A stretch of 64,000 nucleotides of DNA. It comes from Marinagarivorans cellulosilyticus. Lineage in GTDB: Bacteria > Pseudomonadota > Gammaproteobacteria > Pseudomonadales > Cellvibrionaceae. The stretch covers positions 1,886,001 through 1,950,000 of the forward strand of contig NZ_AP023086.1 in NCBI RefSeq assembly GCF_021655555.1, read 5' to 3'. The notes beneath the pieces are model-generated. The model was not told the origin of the DNA. It worked only from the letters and a program-made list of their open reading frames with translations, and did not search any database. Shown one piece after another: positions 1 to 7,937 of this stretch. Every line of letters begins with the position of its first letter. Position 1 is the first letter of the stretch. A program made the position numbers and the translations under genes.

Positions 1-1476
1 CTGACGGTTGTCGATTCAATGAGCGGCACCGTGCTGACTAGCATTGAGATCGACTCTCCAATCGTCGCGATAACTTATTTGCCTGCGAGAGAAGGTTTTG
101 CGCGCAGCCATTTGATTATTGGTCAGCGTACCAGCGCGAATAAGTGGCAGATAAGTGCGCTCGAACCAAACTTTCTTGAAGTGATGGCTAGCACGGCCTT
201 ACCGGCGCATGAAGAGCAACCTGCTCTGCAAATGACTGCTGGTGCGGGCTTAATTTGGACGATGAACAATGAAGGCCAGCGTCTATTCACCATTCGCCCT
301 TACCTATTGCGCGAAGACGCCATTTTCCCTCTGGGTGATCACCAAGTAGTTGATAGCCTGCGCGATACCGGTTTGATGATTTCGCCCGATGGCGAGTGGC
401 TGATTACCGGTGGCAATAATGTGTTGAGTTCTGGACTAGATGGTGAAACCGAAACTTACTACGAAGTCAGTGTTTATGGCTTTGATCATTTCACGCCAAC
501 CGTGCATGGCGGTGGCGTATTTTGGGGCGATACCTTTGGCTTAATGGTTCGCGATGACCTAGCGCCGAGCGCTAATACCGGTGTGCGCCAATGGCTTGAA
601 TTGGGTCGCTTTAGTACGAGCCAAGTGTTATCCACCGTAAGCGGTATTTACGCGCTGGGCCGTTATGACGAGCTGGGCTTAGCGATGCAATGGGTAACGA
701 GCAACAGTGAGGATCTGCCGTCAGTCACAACCCCTTTAACGCTAACGGCAGGCCAAGCGTTTATTCCGTTTGATGGTGGGGGGAATCAGGAACAAGCCGA
801 TGTATATCTGATGGCAAAATTCGCAGCAGGCAATGGCATCGCTGCGGTGCAGCCGGTGTGTTACGAGCCTTGCACTTACGCGCATGTCTTGGAAATTCCA
901 TTATTGGATGAGGCTCAGCGAGCGTATATCGAGATTGGCAAGCTCGCGGACGGACCGATTAGAGGGGCGATTGTTACTGTGAGTGATAACGTACAGGTAG
1001 ATGCGGTTAAGTGGGTATCGCATCCCCCAACTATTTGCAGCGAGAATCCGCCCTCTGGGGAAAACCAATTTGCTGGCAATCTATTTGCCAATGATCTGGA
1101 TTTGTCCATGTGTAAAGATGACGAAAGAACGTACGGTCTTGTCGGTTTTGTTTGTGCAGATGCTGCTGCGCAATGTGAGGAACGGTTTGAGCTAGGGCGG
1201 CTTAGCTGTGATGGTTCAAGCATTTTTGTTGGTGGTGCCTTTAATCAGGATGTAGGTCCTAATCTTCCATTGTTCAATTTTCAGCTGAGTAGCAGTAGTA
1301 CAGGATCTTCATCGTCAAGCTCCGCATCTATTTACGGTGAAATTGGTGAGGAACCTCGGCAGCAGGAAGACGCTATGCCTATAAATGTACTTCCTGGCAC
1401 AATCGACATAAATAATCCTTCAGCAGATTACTCCCTTGAGGCGGATTTCAGCCCGCCCAAAACCACCTGCTTCTAA
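1..1476 (+). CDS. Partial surface/secreted protein with serine-rich linker (5' end outside window)
   Basis: The frame is open from base 1, so the gene almost certainly begins upstream; the first ATG inside the window is at 19. I do not recognise a named family. The visible part is rich in short beta-strand-like segments with recurring Gly/Asp turns (for example the SPDGEWLITGG stretch), which suggests a beta-propeller-like or other all-beta extracellular fold. Several cysteines lie in the middle and C-terminal part. A Ser-rich linker (residues about 428-440 counted from the ATG at 19) precedes a short C-terminal tail that ends in Cys-Phe. Such Ser linkers are typical of exported multi-domain proteins of Cellvibrionales. 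The gene stops next to the repeat-bearing island. Function unknown. Confidence 0.6.
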   Translation: MTVVDSMSGTVLTSIEIDSPIVAITYLPAREGFARSHLIIGQRTSANKWQISALEPNFLEVMASTALPAHEEQPALQMTAGAGLIWTMNNEGQRLFTIRPYLLREDAIFPLGDHQVVDSLRDTGLMISPDGEWLITGGNNVLSSGLDGETETYYEVSVYGFDHFTPTVHGGGVFWGDTFGLMVRDDLAPSANTGVRQWLELGRFSTSQVLSTVSGIYALGRYDELGLAMQWVTSNSEDLPSVTTPLTLTAGQAFIPFDGGGNQEQADVYLMAKFAAGNGIAAVQPVCYEPCTYAHVLEIPLLDEAQRAYIEIGKLADGPIRGAIVTVSDNVQVDAVKWVSHPPTICSENPPSGENQFAGNLFANDLDLSMCKDDERTYGLVGFVCADAAAQCEERFELGRLSCDGSSIFVGGAFNQDVGPNLPLFNFQLSSSSTGSSSSSSASIYGEIGEEPRQQEDAMPINVLPGTIDINNPSADYSLEADFSPPKTTCF

Positions 1477-1537
1477 GCCAAAATAGGGGCCGCTCCTTTG
1501 CCACTATCTCCCAGAGATCCTATACACTAATAAATTC

Positions 1538-1587
1538 GTGACCAGAACAGTGTGCCATTACAGGTTCGTTCTGGAACCCTCGGTCAC
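1538..1587. repeat. Imperfect hairpin at the left edge of the cassette-like island
   Basis: The arms GTGACC-AGAAC (1538-1548) pair with GTTCT (1568-1572) and GGTCAC (1582-1587), leaving an unpaired segment in the right arm. The hairpin lies between the stop of the serine-linker gene and the first minus-strand cassette-like gene. It could be a terminator or a folded recombination-site-like structure. There is no clear T-tract. Confidence 0.4.
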
Positions 1588-1604
1588 GCCATGTATCGCG
1601 TAAA

Positions 1605-2129
1605 TTATCCTTGTTCGCAGGACTTAACTAACTTAACAAAATGTTCTATATCATTCTTGTAATTGCTGGCGATATACCCTTGTTCGCAATTTGCATGAAC
1701 ACACCCTTTGTAATTCATTCCAAGGTACTCAAATGTATTTCTAAGCATTTCTTCAAATGATGGCGCTACCTTATTACTAATGGAAGTGCATACCGAGTAC
1801 ACATTCTTACCCCTAAGTATACGGCCTACACCTTTAAGCTCGTCTATATCTAAAAGATCTGAAAACCTATCAATAAATACCTTCATTTGAGCGCTAACGG
1901 AGTACCAGTAAACAGGGCTAGAAATAATGATATTTTGGAATTGTAGAATTTTATCGATAAGTTCTAGAAAATCATCGCTTCTATTTTTATGATCGTAGTC
2001 GTACGGGCTAATATTCAACTCTGCGAGATCTACGATCTCACATTCTAGCTCCTCAGAAATCCAATCCGAAAATTTACGTGTATTGCCGTCCCGCCTCGAA
2101 CTACCGAAAATCATAATCGAATTACTCAT
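1605..2129 (-). CDS. Flavodoxin-like NAD(P)H-dependent FMN reductase family protein
   Basis: The 174-residue protein has a flavodoxin-like fold. The N-terminal strand IMIFGSSRRDGNT is the FMN-phosphate loop of the NADPH-dependent FMN reductase family, and SSPVYWYSVSAQMKVFIDRF (about residues 70-89) matches the family's second flavin-binding segment. It would be a cytoplasmic FMN-dependent oxidoreductase of unknown substrate. The ATG at 2129 is well supported by AAGGAG about 7 bases upstream. The gene is visibly AT-richer than the flanking core genes and is bordered upstream by repeat copy 1, consistent with acquisition as a cassette. The general family is fairly secure; the exact reaction is not. 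Confidence 0.8.
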   Translation of the reverse strand: MSNSIMIFGSSRRDGNTRKFSDWISEELECEIVDLAELNISPYDYDHKNRSDDFLELIDKILQFQNIIISSPVYWYSVSAQMKVFIDRFSDLLDIDELKGVGRILRGKNVYSVCTSISNKVAPSFEEMLRNTFEYLGMNYKGCVHANCEQGYIASNYKNDIEHFVKLVKSCEQG

Positions 2130-2271
2130 ATGTTAACTCCTTGTTCATAGCGCCACCAGAGGGCGGCAGCTTTGTAGTTGATTGAACTGTGCTAATCTTT
2201 TCGCCGTAAATTCAAGTGACGGGAAAGTTGCTCGCCGTAACCAGCCCTAGTTCGCTCAGCATAGAAGTGAG

Positions 2272-2682
2272 CCAATGGTATGGCGACGTTCGTATGCCCT
2301 ATACATTTCAGTGTTGGTGCGTTTAATTATTAAATTCCCTCCATGGGTAGGGGATCATTAATGCTGTTTATTAAACGCTAACGACTAACGAAAGGCAACT
2401 GCACGAACAGGTTGATACATCAATTAACGCAGTAGTGGTTATCACTAAAAGTTATTGGTAACGCTCGAAAATCGAAGGTATTTATATCGCGCTTAATAAC
2501 GACTTCTTTGCCGATTTGGGGTTAGTTGGATTACGCGACCGCTGGACAAGAGTTTGCTGAGCGTTGGGATGAACGCTCGTTTTATGCTCCTGAAAAGCCT
2601 AATCTCGAACCCCTGTTCAGGCTTAGGGGGGCATATGCTGAGTGCAGTGGGGGCGGGAGTTGGAAACTCCCGGTTACCCGAT
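2272..2682 (-). repeat. Long dispersed repeat, copy 1 (cassette boundary)
   Basis: About 410 bp between the flavin-reductase gene and the UPF0158 gene. It shares long near-identical stretches with 3175-3478; the best block begins at ATTAAACGCTAACGACTAAC and runs about 110 bp. It also shares the AACAGGT-GATA-ATCAATTAA core and the downstream segments ACGACTT-TTTACCGATT-GGGGTTA and GGCTAATCTCGAA with 4172-4482. On the minus strand the repeat begins at the stop of the UPF0158 gene, with a short palindrome of arms CGGGAGTT/AACTCCCG, and leads into the region upstream of the next gene. Confidence 0.85.
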
Positions 2683-3090
2683 TCAAATGCTGATTTCATT
2701 TTCGGCACACCATTCTAAGATTGCTTTTTTCATTGATTCTCGTTCGAAAGCGTACCAATTTTCAAGTTGATCTTTACTTCCCAATAAAGACTTAAAATTA
2801 GAATATGCTCCTTTAGACCTAAAAAATGAATTCACTAACTCCAGCTCGTTGGGCAGGTTTTTTTGAGCGTATTCAATCGCTAATGGTTTTCCAAGTCCAA
2901 GGTCCTCTTTTGAGGGTATACTTATATATTTTGCATTTTCGAATAGATCTTCAGGCAACTCATCTTCTGATTCATCTGAATCGTAATAAATAACCCCTGT
3001 TTCTTTATCTAAATACGCAGAACTTTCGAATTCGTACCCTGAAGATACAAACTCAAGTGTCAATTCTAGGTCTTTATAATTGATAGTCAC
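2683..3090 (-). CDS. UPF0158 family protein
   Basis: This small acidic protein has the UPF0158 signature. The C-terminal half contains a Ser/Phe-rich segment (SKGAYSNFKSLLG), then NWYAFERESMKKAILEWCAE and a terminal Asn-Glu-Ile motif, corresponding to the family's AF-RFKD-L ... WY-FR ... A-EWL-ENGI pattern. The function of the family is not known to me. An ATG at 3111 also exists, but its own codons contain the best Shine-Dalgarno (GAGGA), which lies about 8 bases before a GTG at 3090, so I prefer the GTG (135 residues). The AT-rich gene lies between repeat copies 1 and 2 as an isolated monocistron. Confidence 0.7.
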   Translation of the reverse strand: MTINYKDLELTLEFVSSGYEFESSAYLDKETGVIYYDSDESEDELPEDLFENAKYISIPSKEDLGLGKPLAIEYAQKNLPNELELVNSFFRSKGAYSNFKSLLGSKDQLENWYAFERESMKKAILEWCAENEISI

Positions 3091-3174
3091 TTCCAAATTC
3101 CTCGAGAGCATTTAGCGTACAAAGCCGTGCTAGCAGTCTGTTGTCTTTGTTTTGGTACGCCCAGCTGGGCGTGA

Positions 3175-3478
3175 ACTAATGGTGACGCGACTCTCGTATA
3201 TCCTATACATCGTCGCATTCGTGCTTCCTGCGCTTCAAAGCCCCTTGTAGGGTGAATCACCATTTAATATGGTTTATTAAACGCTAACGACTAACGAAAG
3301 GCAACTGCACAAACAGGTTGATAGATCAATTAATGCAGGAGGAGGTTATCGGTAAAAGCTGTTACCGAAGCATGATAAACCGAAGGCACCCTTACTTTAT
3401 ACTTCTGCAAAGTATAATCTGGAATGTCCCTATTCGGGCTTAGGGGGCGTGAGAGCTAGAAACCGCCGGCTGACTCAT
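3175..3478 (-). repeat. Long dispersed repeat, copy 2 (internally deleted)
   Basis: About 300 bp between the UPF0158 and DUF1697 genes. The block from about 3270 to 3380 is nearly identical to 2370-2480. The outer parts also match: TCCTATACAT near one end, and TTCGGGCTTAGGGGGC with GAAACCGCCGG near the other. Relative to copies 1 and 3 about 100 bp in the middle is missing. Like copy 1 it ends directly at the neighbouring gene's stop codon. Confidence 0.85.
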
Positions 3479-3997
3479 TTATAGATTTTTTGCCATTTCC
3501 TTGATTTTGTTAACTGTGTTTAAATTTCGCCCGGTTGCCGAAGCGCCCAAACAAGCTTCTATATTTGACACTAACTTTGAGCGGCCTATACCGTCTGGAG
3601 CGTGTAGATAAAAAACGCTATTAATAAGCTTATGATTTTCTGTAGCCGACGATAGGCTCTGAATTTTGGTTAAATTAAGCTTGGGAGGTTGTTTGCAAAA
3701 GTAAAAATGCACGAACTTACCTTCCAGCCCTTTAAATGGATTTCTTGAAACCGCGAGATCAAATTCATTATTTGAAAGCGCTAATACTTCTGGTTTAAAT
3801 CCAAAATTTGACTCGATTAAGTCACCAATTTCGGACTCCGGATTATTGACACTAGAAACTAGAATATTACCGCTTTGGATATACGTTTTTACATTTGAGA
3901 ATCCATTCTCATTCAGGTCTTTCTTTAGCTGTTTCATCGGTACTAAGTTTTTGCCGCCAACATTCACACCTCTTAACAAAATTATATATGTATTCAC
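3479..3997 (-). CDS. DUF1697 family protein
   Basis: The N-terminus TYIILLRGVNVGGKN is the diagnostic DUF1697 opening, followed by MKQLKKDL---GF-NVKTYIQSGNILV at about residues 20-46, and the expected length is matched (172 residues). The longest frame starts at a GTG at 4030, but a strong AGGGGGGA Shine-Dalgarno sits just before a GTG at 3997, which gives exactly the usual DUF1697 N-terminus, so I place the start there. Members are small cytoplasmic proteins of unknown biochemical role, often on mobile or accessory DNA. The gene is AT-rich, minus-strand and flanked by repeat copies 2 and 3. Confidence 0.85.
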   Translation of the reverse strand: MNTYIILLRGVNVGGKNLVPMKQLKKDLNENGFSNVKTYIQSGNILVSSVNNPESEIGDLIESNFGFKPEVLALSNNEFDLAVSRNPFKGLEGKFVHFYFCKQPPKLNLTKIQSLSSATENHKLINSVFYLHAPDGIGRSKLVSNIEACLGASATGRNLNTVNKIKEMAKNL

Positions 3998-4032
3998 TAA
4001 TCCCCCCCTCGGAGATAACGCCTGCAGCACAG

Positions 4033-4069
4033 CAAAAGTAGTTTAAAGCCGTTACTATGGCTACTTTTG
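4033..4069. repeat. Inverted repeat upstream of the DUF1697 gene
   Basis: Perfect 9-bp arms CAAAAGTAG (4033-4041) and CTACTTTTG (4061-4069) sit about 35 bp upstream of the preferred GTG start. It could be an operator or the foot of a hairpin. No consensus is recognised. Confidence 0.45.
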
Positions 4070-4171
4070 ATATTTTTGGACTCTAAGATTACCAGCTTTG
4101 TTTGGATTCTAATACCTTGAGGAAATCCAAATCTCTCTCCAAGTCTCTTAATTTGTAGCTCAGCTTTCCCT

Positions 4172-4482
4172 TGATTGGCATTTGCACCAACAGGTCGATA
4201 TATCAATTAACACAGGCGAGGTTATCAGCAAAAGTTATTGGTGAAACACGATAAAGCGAAGGTGCCGGCATCATCCTGAGCAACGACTTTTTTACCGATT
4301 AGGGGTTAATTGCATTACGCGGTCACTGGGTCGAAACTCATTATCAGTAGGGAGCCTTCATCGGCTTTATGCTCGTGCTAAGGCTAATCTCGAATATCCG
4401 TTTCAGGCTTGCGGAGCCGTGTGGTGTGGGAAGAAATGGCTAGAAGCGAAGCCGGCTCTTCCCCGAGATATGAATTAATCAT
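4172..4482 (-). repeat. Long dispersed repeat, copy 3
   Basis: About 310 bp sharing with copy 1 the core (GCAC-AACAGGT-GATA-ATCAATTAA), AAAAGTTATTGGT, ACGACTT-TTT-CCGATT-GGGGTTA, TTATGCTC and GGCTAATCTCGAA. It lacks the left-hand block shared by copies 1 and 2. It ends next to the stop of a possible small ORF, and again carries a palindromic segment (AGCCGGCT) at that end. Confidence 0.8.
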
Positions 4483-4614
4483 TCATGCTGATGATTCTCC
4501 AATCCTATGTGCGCGTAGTACACACCCAATAAGATAAGAGTTACAAGCTTGGCGAATATAAAGGTCGGCTGTATCAGCCAAATCAAAAAGCATGAAGCCC
4601 AGTCCAGAGCGCAT
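4483..4614 (-). CDS. Possible 43-residue ORF, fourth cassette gene
   Basis: An ATG at 4614 opens a minus-strand frame of 43 codons (starting MRSGLGFMLFDLADTADLYI) that ends at 4483, directly abutting repeat copy 3 as the other cassette genes abut their repeats. No family is recognised and no clear Shine-Dalgarno is seen. The start codon lies inside a 10-bp inverted repeat. Its position is the main argument for it, so it may not be a real gene. Confidence 0.25.
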   Translation of the reverse strand: MRSGLGFMLFDLADTADLYIRQACNSYLIGCVLRAHRIGESSA

Positions 4615-4638
4615 GATACTAAATACCTATGCGCTCTG
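4605..4638. promoter_or_regulatory. Perfect 10-bp inverted repeat
   Basis: The arms CAGAGCGCAT (4605-4614) and ATGCGCTCTG (4629-4638) flank a 14-base loop. It has no T-tract on either side. It sits at the 5' end of the small minus-strand ORF, so an operator or hairpin are both possible. The rest of the stretch to 4911 shows no convincing gene; a GTTAGGC heptamer occurs at 4911-4917, over the patatin-like stop codon. Confidence 0.5.
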
Positions 4639-4911
4639 TATTTATTTGTTGGATTGATAAGGCTTGGCCAAATACGAAAACACTAACGCACTAATTAAAG
4701 CTAAGCCTAGCTCGTCACGGAATAACCCATATTGTATCGCAGCAAGTGATAGAGGGTGGATAATAGCCATTCTGGTTATCGATCAATTCAATTCAGCCTC
4801 CCCTGAGTCACAGCTTTTTTACCAAACTAAATATCGATTACCAAGCGGCTGATTTGATAATCATGGTGCTCGCTCTGTAAGGTGACTATCGCAGGCTTTG
4901 TAGGCGGAATG

Positions 4912-5772
4912 TTAGGCCGTTGTGGCGGCTTTGCGAACGGGGGTTTTATTGCGGCGAACTAGTGGCCATTGTTGCAGGGCCGTTACCGCTTGTTGTTGGG
5001 TGTCTTCTGTTTGTGGGTTGTTGGCGTTAAGCATAAAGCGGTAGTAATCGCGGCGGCTGTGATCGGGGCCGTCTTGTACGCTTACATATAAAGTGCCTGC
5101 GTTGGTATCTTCTGTTTTTTTGGTGTTTAAAATCAGGTGATTGCCTTCAATCGCGCTTATTTGCTGTAAAAAGGCTTTGGCTTTGGGGGAGTGTAATGGG
5201 TCGATAAAGGCGCGGTTTTTATACGGGTAGCTGCCGTGCAGTTTGGGGATTGTGGCGCAGGCGCGTATAACTTGGGCGAAGGTCATATCGCCGTAGCCTT
5301 CGCTTACGCTAATTTTGGTGAGTGCATTTTTTTTGGTGCAGTAAGCCCAAAAGCATAGGTTATCGGGCAGGCTGCTTAAGGTGCGCTGTAAAAAAGGTTC
5401 GGGAAATAGCAGCTGGCAGGTGTCGCCAAGTTTTTGGTTTTCGAAAAAACTGGTTTTACCGGTATGCACGCTAAACCAGCGCGAAAGGTAGGTGCTAAGA
5501 CCTGTTTCGTGTAGCTCGCGGCAAAGTAAGTCTAAGCCAATTAAGCGCTCGTGGCGCAAGCTGCGGGTTAAATGGGCTTGAATAATAAAATAGGCAAATA
5601 CGCTGCTAGAGGTAATGTTAACGCGAATAATATCTTCAAAAGCATTAGCCTTTAGTGCACAAAGGGCCGGTACCTGCGCGGTAAAGTTAAAGCCTGTTCC
5701 AATAAGCGACAGCACAGAAGGCAGCGATTTCCGGCGGCTATTGAACAGTTGAATGTGAGGTGAGACAAACAT
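4912..5772 (-). CDS. Divergent patatin-like protein
   Basis: The 286-residue protein opens like a patatin domain. A glycine-rich loop (SLIGTGFNFTAQVPALCALK) replaces the usual GGG-RG-GVL-AL, and a following strand (VNITSSSVFAYFI) sits where the GxSxG nucleophile elbow belongs. A later FIDPLHSP occupies the position of the catalytic Asp-Gly. Residues around the nucleophile are altered, so it may have lost or changed lipase activity. It would be cytoplasmic; no signal peptide is seen. It lies just downstream of the QueD-like gene on the same strand. The ATG at 5772 has no strong Shine-Dalgarno. The family call is by eye and moderately secure. Confidence 0.45.
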   Translation of the reverse strand: MFVSPHIQLFNSRRKSLPSVLSLIGTGFNFTAQVPALCALKANAFEDIIRVNITSSSVFAYFIIQAHLTRSLRHERLIGLDLLCRELHETGLSTYLSRWFSVHTGKTSFFENQKLGDTCQLLFPEPFLQRTLSSLPDNLCFWAYCTKKNALTKISVSEGYGDMTFAQVIRACATIPKLHGSYPYKNRAFIDPLHSPKAKAFLQQISAIEGNHLILNTKKTEDTNAGTLYVSVQDGPDHSRRDYYRFMLNANNPQTEDTQQQAVTALQQWPLVRRNKTPVRKAATTA

Positions 5773-5919
5773 AGTGCATGCGCTTAGTTATACGTAAGGA
5801 GCATACTAATGCGAATAGGACACCAAGAACAATAGAAAAAGGTTATTAGTGGCGCCTAAATCAAGACCGTTTTTTAATATGTGAGTGTCTTTTGTGTTTA
5901 TAGGGCGTCAGCAGCCCTG

Positions 5920-6783
5920 TTAACTACTGGCGATAGCGCCTTTACCTATGCCTTCAAAGGCTTTAACGGTGTAGCTGGCACTAGGGTCTTGCTGTTTAAG
6001 CTGTGTGGCAATGTGCTGGGCAATAAATTCTACCGTGGTATCGGTTGCCATCATGTAGCACTGGTTTTGGGGTAGGCTAAGCTCGAATTCGCCTTGCTGG
6101 GCTTGGTAGCTAAAATGCCAGTGGCCATCGTGGTTACCGGTGGCGTCTTCTTCTGTACCCAAGTAAATATCGTTAAATGTATTGGCCCACTGGGTTATTA
6201 GCGCGTTATCGAGTTGATCGTTTTTCCATATTAAAAGCTTGGAGCGGTGGCCGTGAGCAATGCGCTGGCAGTTACCGGCATGTTTTTTAAGGCCGTGGCT
6301 ATAGTGGTAAAACGGGGTGTTGATGTCTTCTGGGGTGAAGTGCAGCGCCACTTTGGCGACATCGGGACCAAAGGCATTTTTGAGTTGTTGCTCGCACCAA
6401 AGGGCTACGCTTTGGGGCGTAATGCGGCCGGTGGGAATGGCGGTAATGGCCTGGTGCGGGGAGCGTGTTGTAATGCTGCAGCCATCGGTAAAACCGTACT
6501 GTGTGCTTTCTGGGTGTAGGGCAAATTGTATGCGATGGTAGCTATTATCGGTTTCTATTTGGCAGCCCGAGTACTGGGTAGGCACTAATAAACGGTGGTC
6601 TAGTTCTTCGTCTAGCCAGTTGCGCAGCTGTTTTTTCACTATGCCAAAATCGCATACCATGCCTTGTTCGTCTAAGGTGCCGGTCAGTTCAATATGCGCT
6701 AGCCAAGTTTCGCCCAATAGCCCGCGCTGGGGGCACAGGTAGCTAAAATCGACGTTGGTTAGGTTATCTACAAATAAGCGCAT
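5920..6783 (-). CDS. Tandem 6-pyruvoyl-tetrahydropterin synthase/QueD-like protein
   Basis: This protein of about 287 residues appears to hold two PTPS/QueD-type (T-fold) units. The first (residues 1-110) carries LAHIELTGTLDEQGMVCDFGIVK and LDHRLLVP, matching the family's strand and D-HR-LN region. The second (about 165-287) carries HYSHGLKKHAGNCQRIAHGH, the metal-site layout with a Cys and the HGH pair. The family converts dihydroneopterin triphosphate to pterin products (queuosine or tetrahydropterin routes). Fused, partly degenerate forms are known but less studied. I start at the ATG at 6783, where MRLFVDNL begins with a GAGA upstream, rather than at the codon at 6813. The substrate is not predictable from sequence. 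Confidence 0.75.
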   Translation of the reverse strand: MRLFVDNLTNVDFSYLCPQRGLLGETWLAHIELTGTLDEQGMVCDFGIVKKQLRNWLDEELDHRLLVPTQYSGCQIETDNSYHRIQFALHPESTQYGFTDGCSITTRSPHQAITAIPTGRITPQSVALWCEQQLKNAFGPDVAKVALHFTPEDINTPFYHYSHGLKKHAGNCQRIAHGHRSKLLIWKNDQLDNALITQWANTFNDIYLGTEEDATGNHDGHWHFSYQAQQGEFELSLPQNQCYMMATDTTVEFIAQHIATQLKQQDPSASYTVKAFEGIGKGAIASS

Positions 6784-6879
6784 AATGAATCTCGATTGGT
6801 TTAAGCGTGGCATTTTACACTATGGTTTTGGCTGCCGTTGTTTTTCGTGCAGTGGCAATATTTAGGTAGGGGAATATTA

Positions 6880-7194
6880 ATGTTAAGACTAAGCTTTTAT
6901 GTGCCGGCCGCTGATGTAGAGGCGGTAAAGCAGGCCTTGTTTGAGGCCGGTGCTGGGCGTATTGGCAATTACGACTGTTGCGCATGGCAAACGCTGGGCA
7001 CAGGACAGTTCCGGCCGCTAGATGGCGCAGCCCCCGCTGTGGGCCATGTAGGGCAGGTGGAGTTAGTGGATGAGTATCGGGTTGAAATGGTCCTAGCGGA
7101 AGATGTTATTAAGCCGGTTATTGCGGCTTTAAAGCAGGCCCACCCATACGAGGAGCCCGCTTATGGCGTGTTTCAAATGTTATCGTTTGATTAA
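6880..7194 (+). CDS. NIF3-like insert-domain small protein (YqfO/CutA-like fold)
   Basis: The 104-residue protein starts LRLSFYVPAADVEAVKQALFEAGAGRIGNYDCCAWQTLGTGQFRPLDGAAP and ends HPYEEPAYGVFQM. This is the stand-alone form of the NIF3 insert domain, a CutA/PII-like ferredoxin fold. The HPYEEPAY motif is diagnostic. The ATG at 6880 has AGGTAGGGG upstream; the longer frame from 6838 adds an unrelated N-terminus. Its role is unknown; homologues are conserved in gammaproteobacteria. It is transcribed away from the QueD-like gene. Confidence 0.8.
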   Translation: MLRLSFYVPAADVEAVKQALFEAGAGRIGNYDCCAWQTLGTGQFRPLDGAAPAVGHVGQVELVDEYRVEMVLAEDVIKPVIAALKQAHPYEEPAYGVFQMLSFD

Positions 7195-7197
7195 CGG

Positions 7198-7533
7198 CTA
7201 TACATTCAGCGCCGCAGGGAAGCGCAATACATCGGCCGCTTCGCTGGTAGTGGGCTTTTCGGCTTTTTGGCCGTCGTTATTCAACACGTCGTTTAGTTCG
7301 TAAACCGAATCAAACATCATTTGCGAAATAGCCACGCAAGCGGCCATAGGGGTTTTGCTGAGGCTGCGTTTTGCGTCTATTTGAAACTGTAAACCGCGCA
7401 GCCGGCGCTGCATGCTTTGGGGGGCGGATGAAATTAATGATTCAATCTCGCGCTGGCGCAAAGATTCGAGCGCATCGGGGTTTTCTTTCGCAAGCTTTAA
7501 CAGCTCATCGGTTGTTGGCCATTGGGACTGCAT
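7198..7533 (-). CDS. DUF3135 domain protein
   Basis: This is a 111-residue helical protein with ELLKLAKENPDALESLRQRE near the N-terminus and QRRLRGLQFQIDAKR then MAACVAISQMMFDSVYELND, the conserved core of DUF3135. The family is small, cytoplasmic and of unknown function. The frame extends far upstream, but AGAGG lies 7 bases before the ATG at 7533, which gives the expected family length. It converges with the NIF3-like gene, with only 3 bases between their stops. Confidence 0.8.
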   Translation of the reverse strand: MQSQWPTTDELLKLAKENPDALESLRQREIESLISSAPQSMQRRLRGLQFQIDAKRSLSKTPMAACVAISQMMFDSVYELNDVLNNDGQKAEKPTTSEAADVLRFPAALNV

Positions 7534-7937
7534 GGTCATACCTCTGTTTAATGTAATGCCGCGGCACGGTGTTTGTGTTGTGTTCGCGGGTGATGGCGCT
7601 AAGGGCGGCTTGGCCATAAAAAGCGCCTTTTGGCGCGCAAGGCGCCTTCTGGTTAAAAAATATGCTATCAATTTCGATGCGCTATGGGTATGGGCGCCAA
7701 TATATCGAATATCTATAAGTAGGGCTGGCGGTGCTTGGCGGCAGTTTGCGGGAGTGGGAAATAGTGGAAAATGTGACAATTTTCTCGCGCGTGAGACGTA
7801 AAATCCGAAGTTGAATAAAAAACAATCAGTTCGGTGACGTGATTTTGACGCGATAGCAATGGCAAAAACGCGACTTTCCCCGCCAGCGGTACGCAAGGCT
7901 GTGGTAATGTTAAGCGATTGCTTAGCGAGGGCTTTTT
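7534..7937. other. Divergent intergenic region between DUF3135 and NUDIX genes
   Basis: About 400 bp with no convincing gene. It contains a GC-rich segment with overlapping inverted repeats of GGCGC (about 7622-7650, GCGCCTTTTGGCGC then GCAAGGCGCC). Promoters for the two divergent genes must lie here, but I could not assign them with confidence. Confidence 0.4.

Noticed and set aside
4664..4852. 62-codon plus-strand ORF within the cassette island
   Set aside because: No Shine-Dalgarno, no recognisable motif, and it overlaps noncoding-looking sequence opposite the other genes.
4911..4917. GTTAGGC heptamer matching an attC/attI core
   Set aside because: It stands alone over the patatin-like stop codon with no paired partner core; a 7-base match is expected by chance.
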